A DNA stretch of 11,600 nucleotides from Crocinitomicaceae bacterium (GCA_024643585.1 JAHEMP010000049.1:1-11600); one strand, 5' to 3'; positions 1 through 6,974 are shown, counted from the first letter of the stretch. Notes: generated from the letters alone by a model not told the origin. Program-made: numbers and translations.

Positions 1-1494
1 GTTGTCTACGAACTCATTATTGATGAACTCCGTTCCTCTCTCCAACGAAGTTGTTGAACTTCCATACCAATAAGCTCCGTAACTACCGCCAACGATTGAA
101 TTCTTCTCAAATCGGTTGTACTCATCGTTTCCAGTCGAGGAAAAGATTACACATATATTCGTACTCGTTGTAGTCGCAGCTACGGTTTCCAATTTACAAT
201 CGTAGAAAAGATTGTTATCAGACCCTCCGCTCACTGTTACAACTGTACCAAAAGAAACTCCTGAATTTCTCAATGTCATTTGCTCAAAATGGAAATAATC
301 CGCATTGTTCATATTAACAACATAATTATTAGCCGCGGCCGTGGATGTAAAATCAAACACAACACTGTCTCTGTGTCCAGCTTCTGAACGGAAAGTAACT
401 GTGTTCGAGTCACTCATGCCCGTTATTTGTCCTAAAACGAATTGTTCAGAATAGGCTCCCGTTCGAATATTAAATGTGGTAGGACCACAAATTCCAGCAA
501 AATCCATTGCGTTAATTGCGCTTGATACATTTGGGAAATCAGGGGCGATTCCGCCTATGGTGTATGTACCAGATAAACCAGATAACAAACCTATTATCGA
601 TGCACTATCATTTACCATATTTGCAGGTGGTTCAATGGTTCCATTTGGACTTGATGTCCAAGCATATAAGTTATCTCCCGAACCATACATTACACTTCCG
701 ACATATACATCTGTTGTCTGTCCTGGAGCAATTGATCCTGTCCAAAAAATTGGCGTTTGATTAGCTAAATTCCATTTCCAATTGATTGAAGCTGAAGTCA
801 ATGTATCAGTACCGAAATTTTTCAAAGTAACAGAAACTGAATCATTAAAACTGCAAGTTGGTATCAATGGATTTACAAAAGCTGTAATACCTGCGTCATT
901 CGCTATTGGAGGTGTAGCAGGTATAAAGGTTATACCTCCAATAAAACCACGTGGATGTATACTCGGTGTAACTGGTATTACAGAGGTAGACCAGCCAATA
1001 CCATCACCCGTTTTAATATTCACTCCACCACCGCTGAATGTATTTACGCCTGCTCCTAATGTCAAAGTTTGGTAGCGCAAAGAAGCGCACGAAACAGCAA
1101 ATCCGTAAGTAGCTCCTGCTGGAATGGTTACTAAATTTGGACCCGTCGCAAAAGGTGTGACAGCGTTGGCTACGGCCGCGGTACCAGTACCAGCGAGAAC
1201 CCAACCATTTTGACCCACACCAACTGTACCAGCAGTCCAAGTTGTACCTGTATAGGCAACAGGGTTATACAAAACAGTAGTCGCACCACCAGCAACTGAA
1301 GTCATACTTCTAACCTCAGTAATAATAATTCCAAAAGAATTGGTGTTTTGGACATGGAAGGTTATCATTCCACTTCCATTATTTGAAATATGTGTGGTGT
1401 TCACATCCGTTTGAGCGTAAATGTTCTGGAATCCAAAACAAACAGTCAAAATACAAGCTAAAAGAAATACTTTCTTGTGTAAAAATTTTATCAT
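1..1494 (-). CDS. Large secreted protein with predicted beta-helix domain (3' end outside window)
   Basis: The frame is open from an ATG at 1494 to the window edge, 498 codons without a stop, so the C-terminus is missing. Residues 1-27 form a signal peptide: basic start (HKK), hydrophobic core, cleavage probably after IYA at 27. Residues 28-190 are Gly/Thr/Val-rich and probably beta-sandwich. Residues 199-300 resemble the CARDB/Ig-like modules common in Bacteroidota secreted proteins (NDAGI start, then VSVTLKNFGTDTL). From about 308 (GTYTIGG) onward the repeated short strand/turn pattern with asparagine-rich turns (FNIRTGAYSEQF, FHFEQMTLRNSG) suggests a right-handed parallel beta-helix of the pectin-lyase fold. 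Proteins of this build usually end in a type IX secretion sorting domain, which would lie outside the window. No catalytic residues can be named. A substrate-binding, adhesive or polysaccharide-active role is possible but is inference. The reading frame and secretion are firm; the function is not. Confidence 0.85.
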   Translation of the reverse strand, partial: MIKFLHKKVFLLACILTVCFGFQNIYAQTDVNTTHISNNGSGMITFHVQNTNSFGIIITEVRSMTSVAGGATTVLYNPVAYTGTTWTAGTVGVGQNGWVLAGTGTAAVANAVTPFATGPNLVTIPAGATYGFAVSCASLRYQTLTLGAGVNTFSGGGVNIKTGDGIGWSTSVIPVTPSIHPRGFIGGITFIPATPPIANDAGITAFVNPLIPTCSFNDSVSVTLKNFGTDTLTSASINWKWNLANQTPIFWTGSIAPGQTTDVYVGSVMYGSGDNLYAWTSSPNGTIEPPANMVNDSASIIGLLSGLSGTYTIGGIAPDFPNVSSAINAMDFAGICGPTTFNIRTGAYSEQFVLGQITGMSDSNTVTFRSEAGHRDSVVFDFTSTAAANNYVVNMNNADYFHFEQMTLRNSGVSFGTVVTVSGGSDNNLFYDCKLETVAATTTSTNICVIFSSTGNDEYNRFEKNSIVGGSYGAYWYGSSTTSLERGTEFINNEFVDN

Positions 1495-1520
1495 AATAAG
1501 TAAAATTTATTTTTCTTGTG

Positions 1521-1552
1521 TAAAATTAAACCAATCAAAATCCACTGTCAAA
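1521..1552 (-). promoter_or_regulatory. Candidate promoter of the secreted-protein gene
   Basis: Read on the minus strand, TTTG (1552-1549) is followed after 20 bases by TAATTTTA (1528-1521). The Bacteroidota consensus is TTTG, about 19-20 bases, then TAnnTTTG, so the -7 element differs only in its last base. The predicted leader before the ATG at 1494 is short, about 20 bases. The surrounding DNA is very AT-rich, so a chance match is possible. Confidence 0.4.
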
Positions 1553-1644
1553 AAATTAATTAACATATGTTACTTTTTAAAAAAAAAACATTGGTTAAAT
1601 AACTCAAATTACTATTTTTCAATGATTTATAGTTCGGATTTATC

Positions 1645-1659
1645 ACATCAAATTGATGT
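1645..1659. promoter_or_regulatory. Perfect 15-bp palindrome in divergent intergenic region (possible operator)
   Basis: ACATCAA and TTGATGT are exact inverted arms around a single central A. The site lies between two divergently transcribed genes, about 80 bases upstream of the -7 element for the nuclease gene and about 90 upstream of the candidate promoter for the secreted-protein gene. The symmetry suits a dimeric DNA-binding regulator, but no regulator gene adjoins it. A 7-bp arm can occur by chance in AT-rich DNA. Confidence 0.25.
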
Positions 1660-1737
1660 AGAAAAAAGTATTCCCATCCGCGAATTGAAAATTTCCCAAA
1701 TATGATATTACTCAGTTTTTTTCGCTCTCAGAAAACA

Positions 1738-1745
1738 TAACTTTG
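1738..1745 (+). promoter_or_regulatory. -7 promoter element for the nuclease/beta-CASP operon
   Basis: TAACTTTG matches the Bacteroidota -7 consensus TAnnTTTG exactly. It ends 34 bases before the ATG at 1780, giving a leader of roughly 25-30 bases. The expected TTG about 20 bases upstream is not clear; only a T-run ending in TTCG (1716-1724) is present. Confidence 0.5.
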
Positions 1746-1779
1746 GTAATGCTCAGAAGGATTTAAAAAAGTTCTTTAC

Positions 1780-2628
1780 ATGAAAAAACAACGAGAAATT
1801 TTTATAACTAAGGGATCCGGTAATGCAGTGCCTTTTGAAAGGCATAAGTTGGAGTTGTCATTGCAAAAATCGAAAGCCAATAAAGAGGACATAGATTCCA
1901 TCCTGAAGCACATTGAGAATATTCTTTATCCTGGTATTACGACCAAAGAGATATATAAAAATGCATTTAAATTACTATATAAAAAACAACGTCATACAGC
2001 AGAAATATACAACTTAAAAAGTGCCATTGCAGAGCTCGGCCCGACTGGCTTTCCTTTTGAAAAATACATAGGTGAATTACTGAAATTCAAAGGATATGAA
2101 GTGAAAATTGGCCAGAACATTAAAGGAATGTGCGTAGATCATGAGGTGGATATAGTTGCCATAAAAAATGATCGTACACTGTTAGCTGAGTGTAAATTTC
2201 ATACCGACCCGAATCGCCATTCTGATGTAAAGGTCCCGATGTATATTTATTCTCGATTTGAGGATATTCTTGAAGCATGGGATAATGATATAAACACAGA
2301 TAAAGAGTTGTCTGAAGGAATAATTTATACGAATACACGCTTTACCCAAGATGCTGTGCAATACGCAAACTGTAAAGGGCTGAAATTAATTGCTTGGGAC
2401 TATCCACAAAAAGGTTCGCTGAAAAATCAAATAGATCTTGCTGCTCTCTATCCCATTACATGTATGACGCGATTAACAAAAGAAGACAAAACCAAACTTC
2501 TGCAAGAAAATTTAGTACTCGTAAAAGACTTATGCGGACGAAAAGATTTGCTGCGAAAAATTGGAATTACAAATCAAACACGAATAGCTAACATTTTGAA
2601 GGATGCCGAAAAAATGTGTGCAAAATAA
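1780..2628 (+). CDS. ATP-cone / PD-(D/E)XK (Mrr-like) nuclease
   Basis: This 282-residue cytoplasmic protein has two recognisable parts and a likely third. Residues 6-90 form an ATP-cone, the nucleotide-binding module best known from ribonucleotide reductases and NrdR: ITKGSGNAVPFERHKLELSL, then YKKQRHTAEIYNLKSAI and LGPTGFPFE. Residues 91-205 look like an Mrr/endonuclease-type PD-(D/E)XK fold: E94 in the first helix, D124 in HEVDIVAI and the E137-C-K139 pair on the next strand form the complete catalytic set. Residues 229-276 (LTKEDKTKLL to NILKDAEKM) are helical and resemble a helix-hairpin-helix DNA-binding tail. No signal peptide or membrane segment is present. It begins an operon with the beta-CASP gene 12 bases downstream. 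The family link suggests a nucleotide-regulated DNase, but its real substrate is not known to me. There is no methylase or specificity subunit beside it, so a classical restriction system is unlikely. Confidence 0.85.
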   Translation: MKKQREIFITKGSGNAVPFERHKLELSLQKSKANKEDIDSILKHIENILYPGITTKEIYKNAFKLLYKKQRHTAEIYNLKSAIAELGPTGFPFEKYIGELLKFKGYEVKIGQNIKGMCVDHEVDIVAIKNDRTLLAECKFHTDPNRHSDVKVPMYIYSRFEDILEAWDNDINTDKELSEGIIYTNTRFTQDAVQYANCKGLKLIAWDYPQKGSLKNQIDLAALYPITCMTRLTKEDKTKLLQENLVLVKDLCGRKDLLRKIGITNQTRIANILKDAEKMCAK

Positions 2629-2640
2629 TATTTAGAAGTC

Positions 2641-4008
2641 ATGGAGACGAAAACATTTATACATTTTTTAGGAGCTTCGGGTTCTGTAACTGGATCTAAA
2701 TATTTAGTCCAAACAGCAGGCAAAACCATTTTGGTGGATTGTGGGTTGTTTCAAGGATTGAAAGCACTTCGTGAAATTAATTGGGACTATTTGCCCATTA
2801 ACGTATCCGAAATTGATGCCGTTATATTAACGCATGGGCATCTCGACCATGTTGGTTTTGTGCCAAGACTCGTGAAAATGGGGTATCACGGTCCAATTTA
2901 CGCCACAAGTCCTACACTAGAAGTCGCGCGCATCATACTGCTAGACAGTGGAAGAATTCAGGAAGAGTCAGCCGAAAGAGCCAACGAAGAGGGATACACA
3001 AAGCACAATCCTGCTGAGGCATTGTACACTGAAAAGGAAGCTGAGCTTTCCTTCCAAAATTTTCAAGCCCTTTCAGAAGGAGAGTGGATTAATCTATTTG
3101 ACGGAATTAACGTAAGGTTTCAGTATGTCGGCCATATTTTAGGTGCATGCTTCGTAGAATTAGAAGCGAACAACAAACGATTTGTTTTCTCAGGAGATAT
3201 AGGTCGAAAAATCGACTATTTGTTGGTGGAACCTAAAAAACCAGAAAAAGCAGATTATTTATTTATTGAAACAACGTATGGTGACAGAATACATCCTGAA
3301 GAGGATATTGAAGAAAAACTAATTGAAGTTATTACCAAAACGATTCAGAAAGGGGGAACACTCATTATTCCAAGTTTTGCTGTAGAACGAACTCAGACCC
3401 TCATGTTTCTGCTTTCTAAATTGAAGATTGAAAACCGTATTCCAGACATTCCTATGATAATGGATAGTCCCATGGGAAACAGAGTATTAGAGGTATTTAA
3501 AAACAATAAAAATTGGCATAAAATATCAGACCAAGAATTGAATGGATTGAAAGATAACTTCAAGATTATCAAAAAATACGAAGAGACGTGGGAAGTCATC
3601 AGTAAACCAGAATCTAAAATTGTTATTGCGGGTAGCGGCATGATTACAGGCGGAAGAGTGTTAACCTACTTAAAACAATACCTAAGTCGCCCAGAAACTT
3701 CCGTTTTGTTGGTTGGTTACCAAGCGGAAGGAACAAGAGGACGAGCTTTGCTTGAAGGCGCCACAGAATTAAAAATACAAGGCAAATATGTTCCAGTTAA
3801 AGCGGAAATATTCAACAGTGAAAGTTTGAGTTCCCATGCCGACCAAACAGAATTATTGGATTGGCTTTCAGAAATCAAGGTAGAGCCTGAAAAAACGTTT
3901 TTAATTCACGGGGAAAACATTGCAAGGGACAGTTTCCGATTAAAACTAAAAGATACCAAAGCCTGGGGTTGTATTCTACCCGAATTGTGGCAGATTGTCG
4001 AAATATGA
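2641..4008 (+). CDS. MBL-fold beta-CASP RNase-like metallohydrolase
   Basis: This 455-residue protein is full length for the bacterial CPSF73/TTHA0252-type beta-CASP family, zinc-dependent ribonucleases acting in the cytoplasm. Residues 4-35 open the fold (FLGASGSVTGSKYLV, then LVDCGLFQG). The metal-binding HxHxDH motif is T64-HGHLDH-V71. Further ligands are H164 (GHILGA) and D186 (SGDIGR). The beta-CASP insert spans about 210-390: motif A acid E210 (IETTYGDR), motif B H399 in SSHAD, and the last histidine H423 in LIHGEN. GSGMITGGRV (331-340) is also typical. All expected active-site residues are present, so the enzyme should be active. It follows the ATP-cone nuclease after a 12-base gap with AGAAG just before the start, so the two are co-transcribed and may act on the same nucleic-acid intermediates. 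The RNA target cannot be read from sequence. Confidence 0.93.
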   Translation: METKTFIHFLGASGSVTGSKYLVQTAGKTILVDCGLFQGLKALREINWDYLPINVSEIDAVILTHGHLDHVGFVPRLVKMGYHGPIYATSPTLEVARIILLDSGRIQEESAERANEEGYTKHNPAEALYTEKEAELSFQNFQALSEGEWINLFDGINVRFQYVGHILGACFVELEANNKRFVFSGDIGRKIDYLLVEPKKPEKADYLFIETTYGDRIHPEEDIEEKLIEVITKTIQKGGTLIIPSFAVERTQTLMFLLSKLKIENRIPDIPMIMDSPMGNRVLEVFKNNKNWHKISDQELNGLKDNFKIIKKYEETWEVISKPESKIVIAGSGMITGGRVLTYLKQYLSRPETSVLLVGYQAEGTRGRALLEGATELKIQGKYVPVKAEIFNSESLSSHADQTELLDWLSEIKVEPEKTFLIHGENIARDSFRLKLKDTKAWGCILPELWQIVEI

Positions 4009-4022
4009 AATTGATCAAACAA

Positions 4023-4056
4023 AAAAGCCCCACCAAATTTGGCGAGGCTTTTATTT
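4023..4056. terminator. Bidirectional intrinsic terminator
   Basis: AAAAGCC (4023-4029) pairs with GGCTTTT (4046-4052). Inside it CCAAATTTGG (4033-4042) adds further pairing, with mismatches between the two parts. On the plus strand the stem runs into TTTTATTT; on the minus strand the A-run at 4021-4026 becomes a T-run. It sits between the stops of two convergent genes (4008 and 4071) and so can end both transcripts. Confidence 0.8.
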
Positions 4057-4070
4057 AAAAATTATAAAAT

Positions 4071-5429
4071 TTAATTTCTGAATTCTAATTCAACTCGTCT
4101 ATTTTCAGAACTTTCTGAAGAGTTATTTTTCGTAGAAACAGGTTTACTATATCCATAGCCGACCGTTTGAATTCTCATTGCGTCTACTCCTTTTTTCATC
4201 AAAGCGCTTTTTACTTCATTCGCTCTCTTTTCTGATAAAGCTCTGTTGAAATCAAATTCACCAACATTGTCGGTATGTCCTTTGATTACCAATTTATAAT
4301 TTGGGTTTGTTTTTAAGATCTCTACAACTCTGTCCAAACTTGAAATTTGATTTTTTGTTAAATCTGAAGACCCCACATTAAAAGTAAGATTCTCAAAAGG
4401 TGGCTCAACAATAACCACATTATCGCCATTTCCACTAGGACAACCATTGTTCCATATTAATCCAGCTTCATTAGGACATTTATCCTGTGCATCGGTTGTG
4501 CCATCGTTGTCTGCATCTGGACATCCATTGGCATTGTAGGTTCCTTTTTCATCTGGACATTTGTCGTATGCATCAGCTAACCCGTCGTTGTCAGAATCAT
4601 TCAATGACGGGTCTACCACTCCATGCGCATTTACTTTTTTACCTTCGGCCGAATTCGGTTCTTCATCCAAATAATTTGGAACACCATCCTTATCATCGTC
4701 ATTTAAATCAGATTTCATTTTAACCATGTCATCTTTCAATTTGTCCAAATCAGCTTGACTCACCATTTTATTCGGAGACCAATCGGCATGACGTTCTTTT
4801 TTCCCGATATAATAAGAAGCACCGATTGTAGCAGTATATACTGTCGCATCAATAGGTTTGTTTCCATTTGACGTTCGTGTATTGTAATCGAATGCATTGT
4901 GCATTCGAGCAATCCCCATGACACCTGCATCTAGGTTTATTGACCATTTATTTCCCAATTTAACTTGAGGCGTTAAGCCAAAACCAACTGTTCCAATTTT
5001 GTCGTGACTAAACGTAAGTGGAAATCCTGATTCTACAAAATCACCCACTCCAACACCGAAATGAGCTAGCAAGCTGATTTTTTCAGTCCATTGGTAAAAA
5101 TTTAAAGCATTTCCTAAATTAACTACACCATGTAGTTGAATTCGACCCATGTTTGTTGCAAAGTCAGGAGACTCTTTGCTGTCTTGAAAACGATCAAAGC
5201 CCAATCTCATATCCAACCCAAAATAAGGATTGAACATATATCGAGCACCAAAGTTTAATTCTCCCAGACCAATTAATGAAACACCGTATCCGGGCGTAAA
5301 ATTTCCTCCCGCTTTGTTAATCCCTGCGTTAATTTCCGCAGACCAACGATTAAAGTTAGGTTTAGTTTCTTGAGATAGAGTAAAGTTGCTAATTAATGCA
5401 ACTAGGAATAGTAGGTAGATTTTTTTCAT
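4071..5429 (-). CDS. OmpA-family outer-membrane protein with type-3-like repeats
   Basis: The protein has 452 residues from the ATG at 5429. The frame extends 33 codons further, but that extension would bury the signal peptide, and the -7 element at 5450-5457 lies inside it. Residues 1-19 are the signal peptide (MKKIYLLFLVALISNFTLS). Residues 28-208 are an N-terminal beta-barrel-like domain ending in TIGASYYIGKK. A short charged helical stretch (222-241) leads into three Asp-rich calcium-binding type repeats of thrombospondin type-3 style: NDDDKDGVPNYLD (243-255), NDSDNDGLADAYDKCP (277-292) and DADNDGTTDAQDKCP (305-319). Residues 341-452 form the OmpA C-terminal domain. GHTDNVG with D387, then R402 in LSEKRANEV, keep the 15-residue spacing of the diaminopimelate-binding pair of E. 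coli OmpA, followed by NRRVEL. It should link outer membrane to peptidoglycan. It is transcribed alone. Confidence 0.93.
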   Translation of the reverse strand: MKKIYLLFLVALISNFTLSQETKPNFNRWSAEINAGINKAGGNFTPGYGVSLIGLGELNFGARYMFNPYFGLDMRLGFDRFQDSKESPDFATNMGRIQLHGVVNLGNALNFYQWTEKISLLAHFGVGVGDFVESGFPLTFSHDKIGTVGFGLTPQVKLGNKWSINLDAGVMGIARMHNAFDYNTRTSNGNKPIDATVYTATIGASYYIGKKERHADWSPNKMVSQADLDKLKDDMVKMKSDLNDDDKDGVPNYLDEEPNSAEGKKVNAHGVVDPSLNDSDNDGLADAYDKCPDEKGTYNANGCPDADNDGTTDAQDKCPNEAGLIWNNGCPSGNGDNVVIVEPPFENLTFNVGSSDLTKNQISSLDRVVEILKTNPNYKLVIKGHTDNVGEFDFNRALSEKRANEVKSALMKKGVDAMRIQTVGYGYSKPVSTKNNSSESSENRRVELEFRN

Positions 5430-5449
5430 TCGTATTATTTTTTCGTTGG

Positions 5450-5457
5450 CAAAAGTA
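5450..5457 (-). promoter_or_regulatory. -7 promoter element for the OmpA-type gene
   Basis: The minus strand reads TACTTTTG, an exact match to TAnnTTTG, ending 20 bases before the ATG at 5429. No good TTG is found 19-20 bases further upstream. Its position supports choosing the start at 5429 over the longer frame to 5528. Confidence 0.5.
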
Positions 5458-5677
5458 ATCCAAAAAAAGACAATCGTACTAACATTTATCAATTTATTTT
5501 CAAATGAACACAATGTTTGCAAAATCAATTAACGATTCGTTTAAAAGAATAAAATCACCCACCCACCTTTGTTGATTTACCCCATTTTAATCAGTATAAA
5601 GGATGGAGAAAAGAAAGCGCCTGGACCGCTATTCTTCAAATAATGAATCAATGTCTTATCACTAAATAAAAAACACG

Positions 5678-5685
5678 TACTTTTG
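5678..5685 (+). promoter_or_regulatory. -7 promoter element for the DnaJ-KTSC gene
   Basis: TACTTTTG followed by CAACC matches TAnnTTTG exactly and is the same octamer used by the divergent OmpA-type gene. It ends 53 bases before the ATG at 5739, leaving a leader of about 45 bases. The -33 region is weak (CTTA at 5655-5658). Confidence 0.5.
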
Positions 5686-5704
5686 CAACCTAATTAAAAA
5701 TCGG

Positions 5705-5722
5705 AAGATGTTCATTCATCTT
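5705..5722 (+). other. Small hairpin in the leader of the DnaJ-KTSC gene
   Basis: AAGATG (5705-5710) and CATCTT (5717-5722) are exact inverted arms around the six-base loop TTCATT. It lies between the -7 element and the ATG, within the predicted leader, 16 bases before the start codon. It is short and AT-rich, so it could be chance; a role in translation or mRNA stability is only possible. Confidence 0.25.
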
Positions 5723-5738
5723 TAAATCAGCAAGTTGC

Positions 5739-6188
5739 ATGAAAAGAATAAACGAATACAAAAAATTATTTCAAGTAGAGGGTCAGTTGGAATTAAAAAC
5801 TTTAAAATCTACGTACCGCAACTTGGTGAAAGAATGGCATCCAGACAAGTTCCAAGAAGGTGATCCAAGATTGGAAGAGGCAGAAGTTATGGGAAAGAAA
5901 ATCATTGATGCCTATCACTTTTTAGTAAGTATTGCTCCGGAAACTAAAGAAGCAAATCTTGACGAATACAACACGACCATTAACGAATGTGGAATAGAAG
6001 ATTGGAAACACAAGGGTCTTCTTCTACAAATAACGTTTACCGATGGTTCCACCTATGAATATTTCGGGGTTCCACACAATGTTTATGTAAAACTGTGCCA
6101 ATCAGATAAGCAAGTTCGTTTTGCAAAACGTGCAATTTACAACTCGTATTTGTACAGAAAATCTAAAAAAGCAGCTGTAGAAGCTTAA
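5739..6188 (+). CDS. J-domain / KTSC-domain fusion protein
   Basis: This is a 149-residue cytoplasmic protein. Residues 5-64 form a J-domain: helix II TLKSTYRNLVKEWH carries the HPD motif at 34-36, which in DnaJ proteins stimulates the ATPase of DnaK (Hsp70), followed by helix III (EEAEVMGKKIIDAYHFL). Residues 94-141 match the KTSC domain, first noted at the C-terminus of some lysyl-tRNA synthetases: LLLQITFTDGSTYEYFGVP, then VYVKLCQSD and the AIYNSYLYR ending. There is no zinc-finger or client-binding domain as in full DnaJ. The protein probably recruits DnaK to a target bound by the KTSC part, but the target is unknown. It has its own promoter and is probably a single-gene unit. Its stop codon is only 3 bases from the stop of the opposite-strand gene. 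Confidence 0.85.
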   Translation: MKRINEYKKLFQVEGQLELKTLKSTYRNLVKEWHPDKFQEGDPRLEEAEVMGKKIIDAYHFLVSIAPETKEANLDEYNTTINECGIEDWKHKGLLLQITFTDGSTYEYFGVPHNVYVKLCQSDKQVRFAKRAIYNSYLYRKSKKAAVEA

Positions 6189-6195
6189 TTTCTAC
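6177..6195. terminator. Possible weak hairpin spanning both stop codons
   Basis: GTAGAA (6177-6182) and TTCTAC (6190-6195) are exact arms with a 7-base loop. The hairpin covers the plus-strand TAA (6186-6188) and the minus-strand TAG (6194-6192). Neither side has a T-run directly after the stem; the minus strand reaches TTTTTT only several bases later. It may help end the two convergent transcripts, but it is weaker than the terminator at 4023-4056. Confidence 0.3.
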
Positions 6196-6974
6196 GGAAT
6201 TACTATTTGTATTTGTTGGAGGTTGTGCGCTGTAAAATATCCTAGTGCATCGCCGCTCCAATTGCTCACAGGGTTAGCGGGAGCACCAGAATTTGGACTT
6301 GTATTTACGTCTTTTGAATAAAGAAACTTATATACAGATTGGGCTATCCCCCACATTTTGTAAACAACGGTATCCCCCGATGCAGGCAGATAATTCCCGA
6401 TAAAAGGCTGCTGATTGAACTGTCCGTTTGAGAACTCATCATCTGAAAGAATTTCACCCGAATCATTATCTAAAGAATCCTTTTCATAGTATCGAAATTT
6501 ATAATAATTGGTATACTGAGCTGGATCCTGAAAAGTAGGTACGATAAGATTGCCTGTTTGCCCAAAAAATGAACTTTCTATTATCGTTGCTCCTAATAAT
6601 GGGACAACATAAGGTATAGTAACAGTTGAACTGAAAGTCTTATCTCCAATTTCGGCAGTCATCGTATATGTTCTACCATCAAAGGCAAGAAAATTTTGAG
6701 CTTCGTAAACACCATTGCCTATATGCAACATTGCCGCTGAATTTCCAAAGTCGTCGGATAAAGTTACAACTGCATCCGAAATCCCTGGAAAAACATTCGG
6801 TTCATCAAAAGGTATAGTTGTCGTAATGGACAAATGATGGGTACTATCGCCAGAAATAACTTCTCCTTTTAAGACATACTTGGTTTCGCTTGAATTTAAA
6901 TCCAAATCGATAACCTTTGTACAAGAGCCTAATGCAAAAGAAAATAAAAAAGATATGATCAGTATTTTATACAT
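6192..6974 (-). CDS. DUF4249 family lipoprotein
   Basis: This 260-residue protein starts with a lipoprotein signal: MYKILIISFLFSFALGSC, lipobox LGSC with the acylated cysteine at 18. Residues 20-121 look like a beta-sandwich (YVLKGEVISGD, VTLSDDFGN, GRTYTMTAEIGDKTF), followed by a mixed second half. The near-C-terminal NPVSNWSGDALGYFTAH (234-250) is the characteristic conserved stretch of DUF4249, in which a Gly-x-Leu-Gly-Tyr-Phe pattern recurs. The family has no established biochemical function. Its members commonly sit next to TonB-dependent receptors, as here: the receptor stop is 3 bases upstream of this ATG, so the two are co-transcribed. By analogy with SusD it may be a surface lipoprotein that delivers a ligand to the receptor, but this is inference and there is no sequence relationship to SusD that I can see. 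It seems complete. Confidence 0.88.
   Translation of the reverse strand: MYKILIISFLFSFALGSCTKVIDLDLNSSETKYVLKGEVISGDSTHHLSITTTIPFDEPNVFPGISDAVVTLSDDFGNSAAMLHIGNGVYEAQNFLAFDGRTYTMTAEIGDKTFSSTVTIPYVVPLLGATIIESSFFGQTGNLIVPTFQDPAQYTNYYKFRYYEKDSLDNDSGEILSDDEFSNGQFNQQPFIGNYLPASGDTVVYKMWGIAQSVYKFLYSKDVNTSPNSGAPANPVSNWSGDALGYFTAHNLQQIQIVIP

Larger units (their letters stand above)
5430..5738. other. Divergent intergenic region between OmpA-type and DnaJ-KTSC genes
   Basis: This 309-base, AT-rich gap holds a -7 element for each flanking gene (listed separately) and a short hairpin in the plus-strand leader. It also contains a 20-codon ATG reading frame on the plus strand at 5603-5665, preceded by AAAGG, with a basic start (MEKRKRLDR). 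I do not call that a gene because nothing beyond the open frame supports it. No tRNA-like fold, direct repeat or mobile-element end is visible. Confidence 0.6.

Noticed and set aside
476..1075. Plus-strand open frames of 82-97 codons inside the left-edge gene
   Set aside because: They are antisense to a 498-codon frame with a signal peptide and show low-complexity sequence with no recognisable domain.
1421..1705. Plus-strand 94-codon open frame over the divergent intergenic region
   Set aside because: It overlaps the signal-peptide end of the secreted-protein gene, has AT-driven Lys/Asn/Ser-rich composition, and covers the candidate promoter and palindrome.
1780..4008. Reading the nuclease/beta-CASP pair as a restriction-modification or CRISPR-like defence system
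   Set aside because: No methylase, specificity subunit, repeat array, reverse transcriptase, toxin or mobile-element gene is nearby, and the surrounding genes look like ordinary core genome.
4487..4723. Plus-strand 78-codon frame rich in His, Leu and Cys
   Set aside because: It is the reverse reading of the Asp-rich repeats of the OmpA-type gene (GAT/GAC codons read as ATC/GTC or CAT), not a metal-binding protein.
5430..5528. 33-codon N-terminal extension of the OmpA-type gene
   Set aside because: It would place a hydrophobic but irregular stretch before a perfect signal peptide, and a -7 promoter element lies within it.
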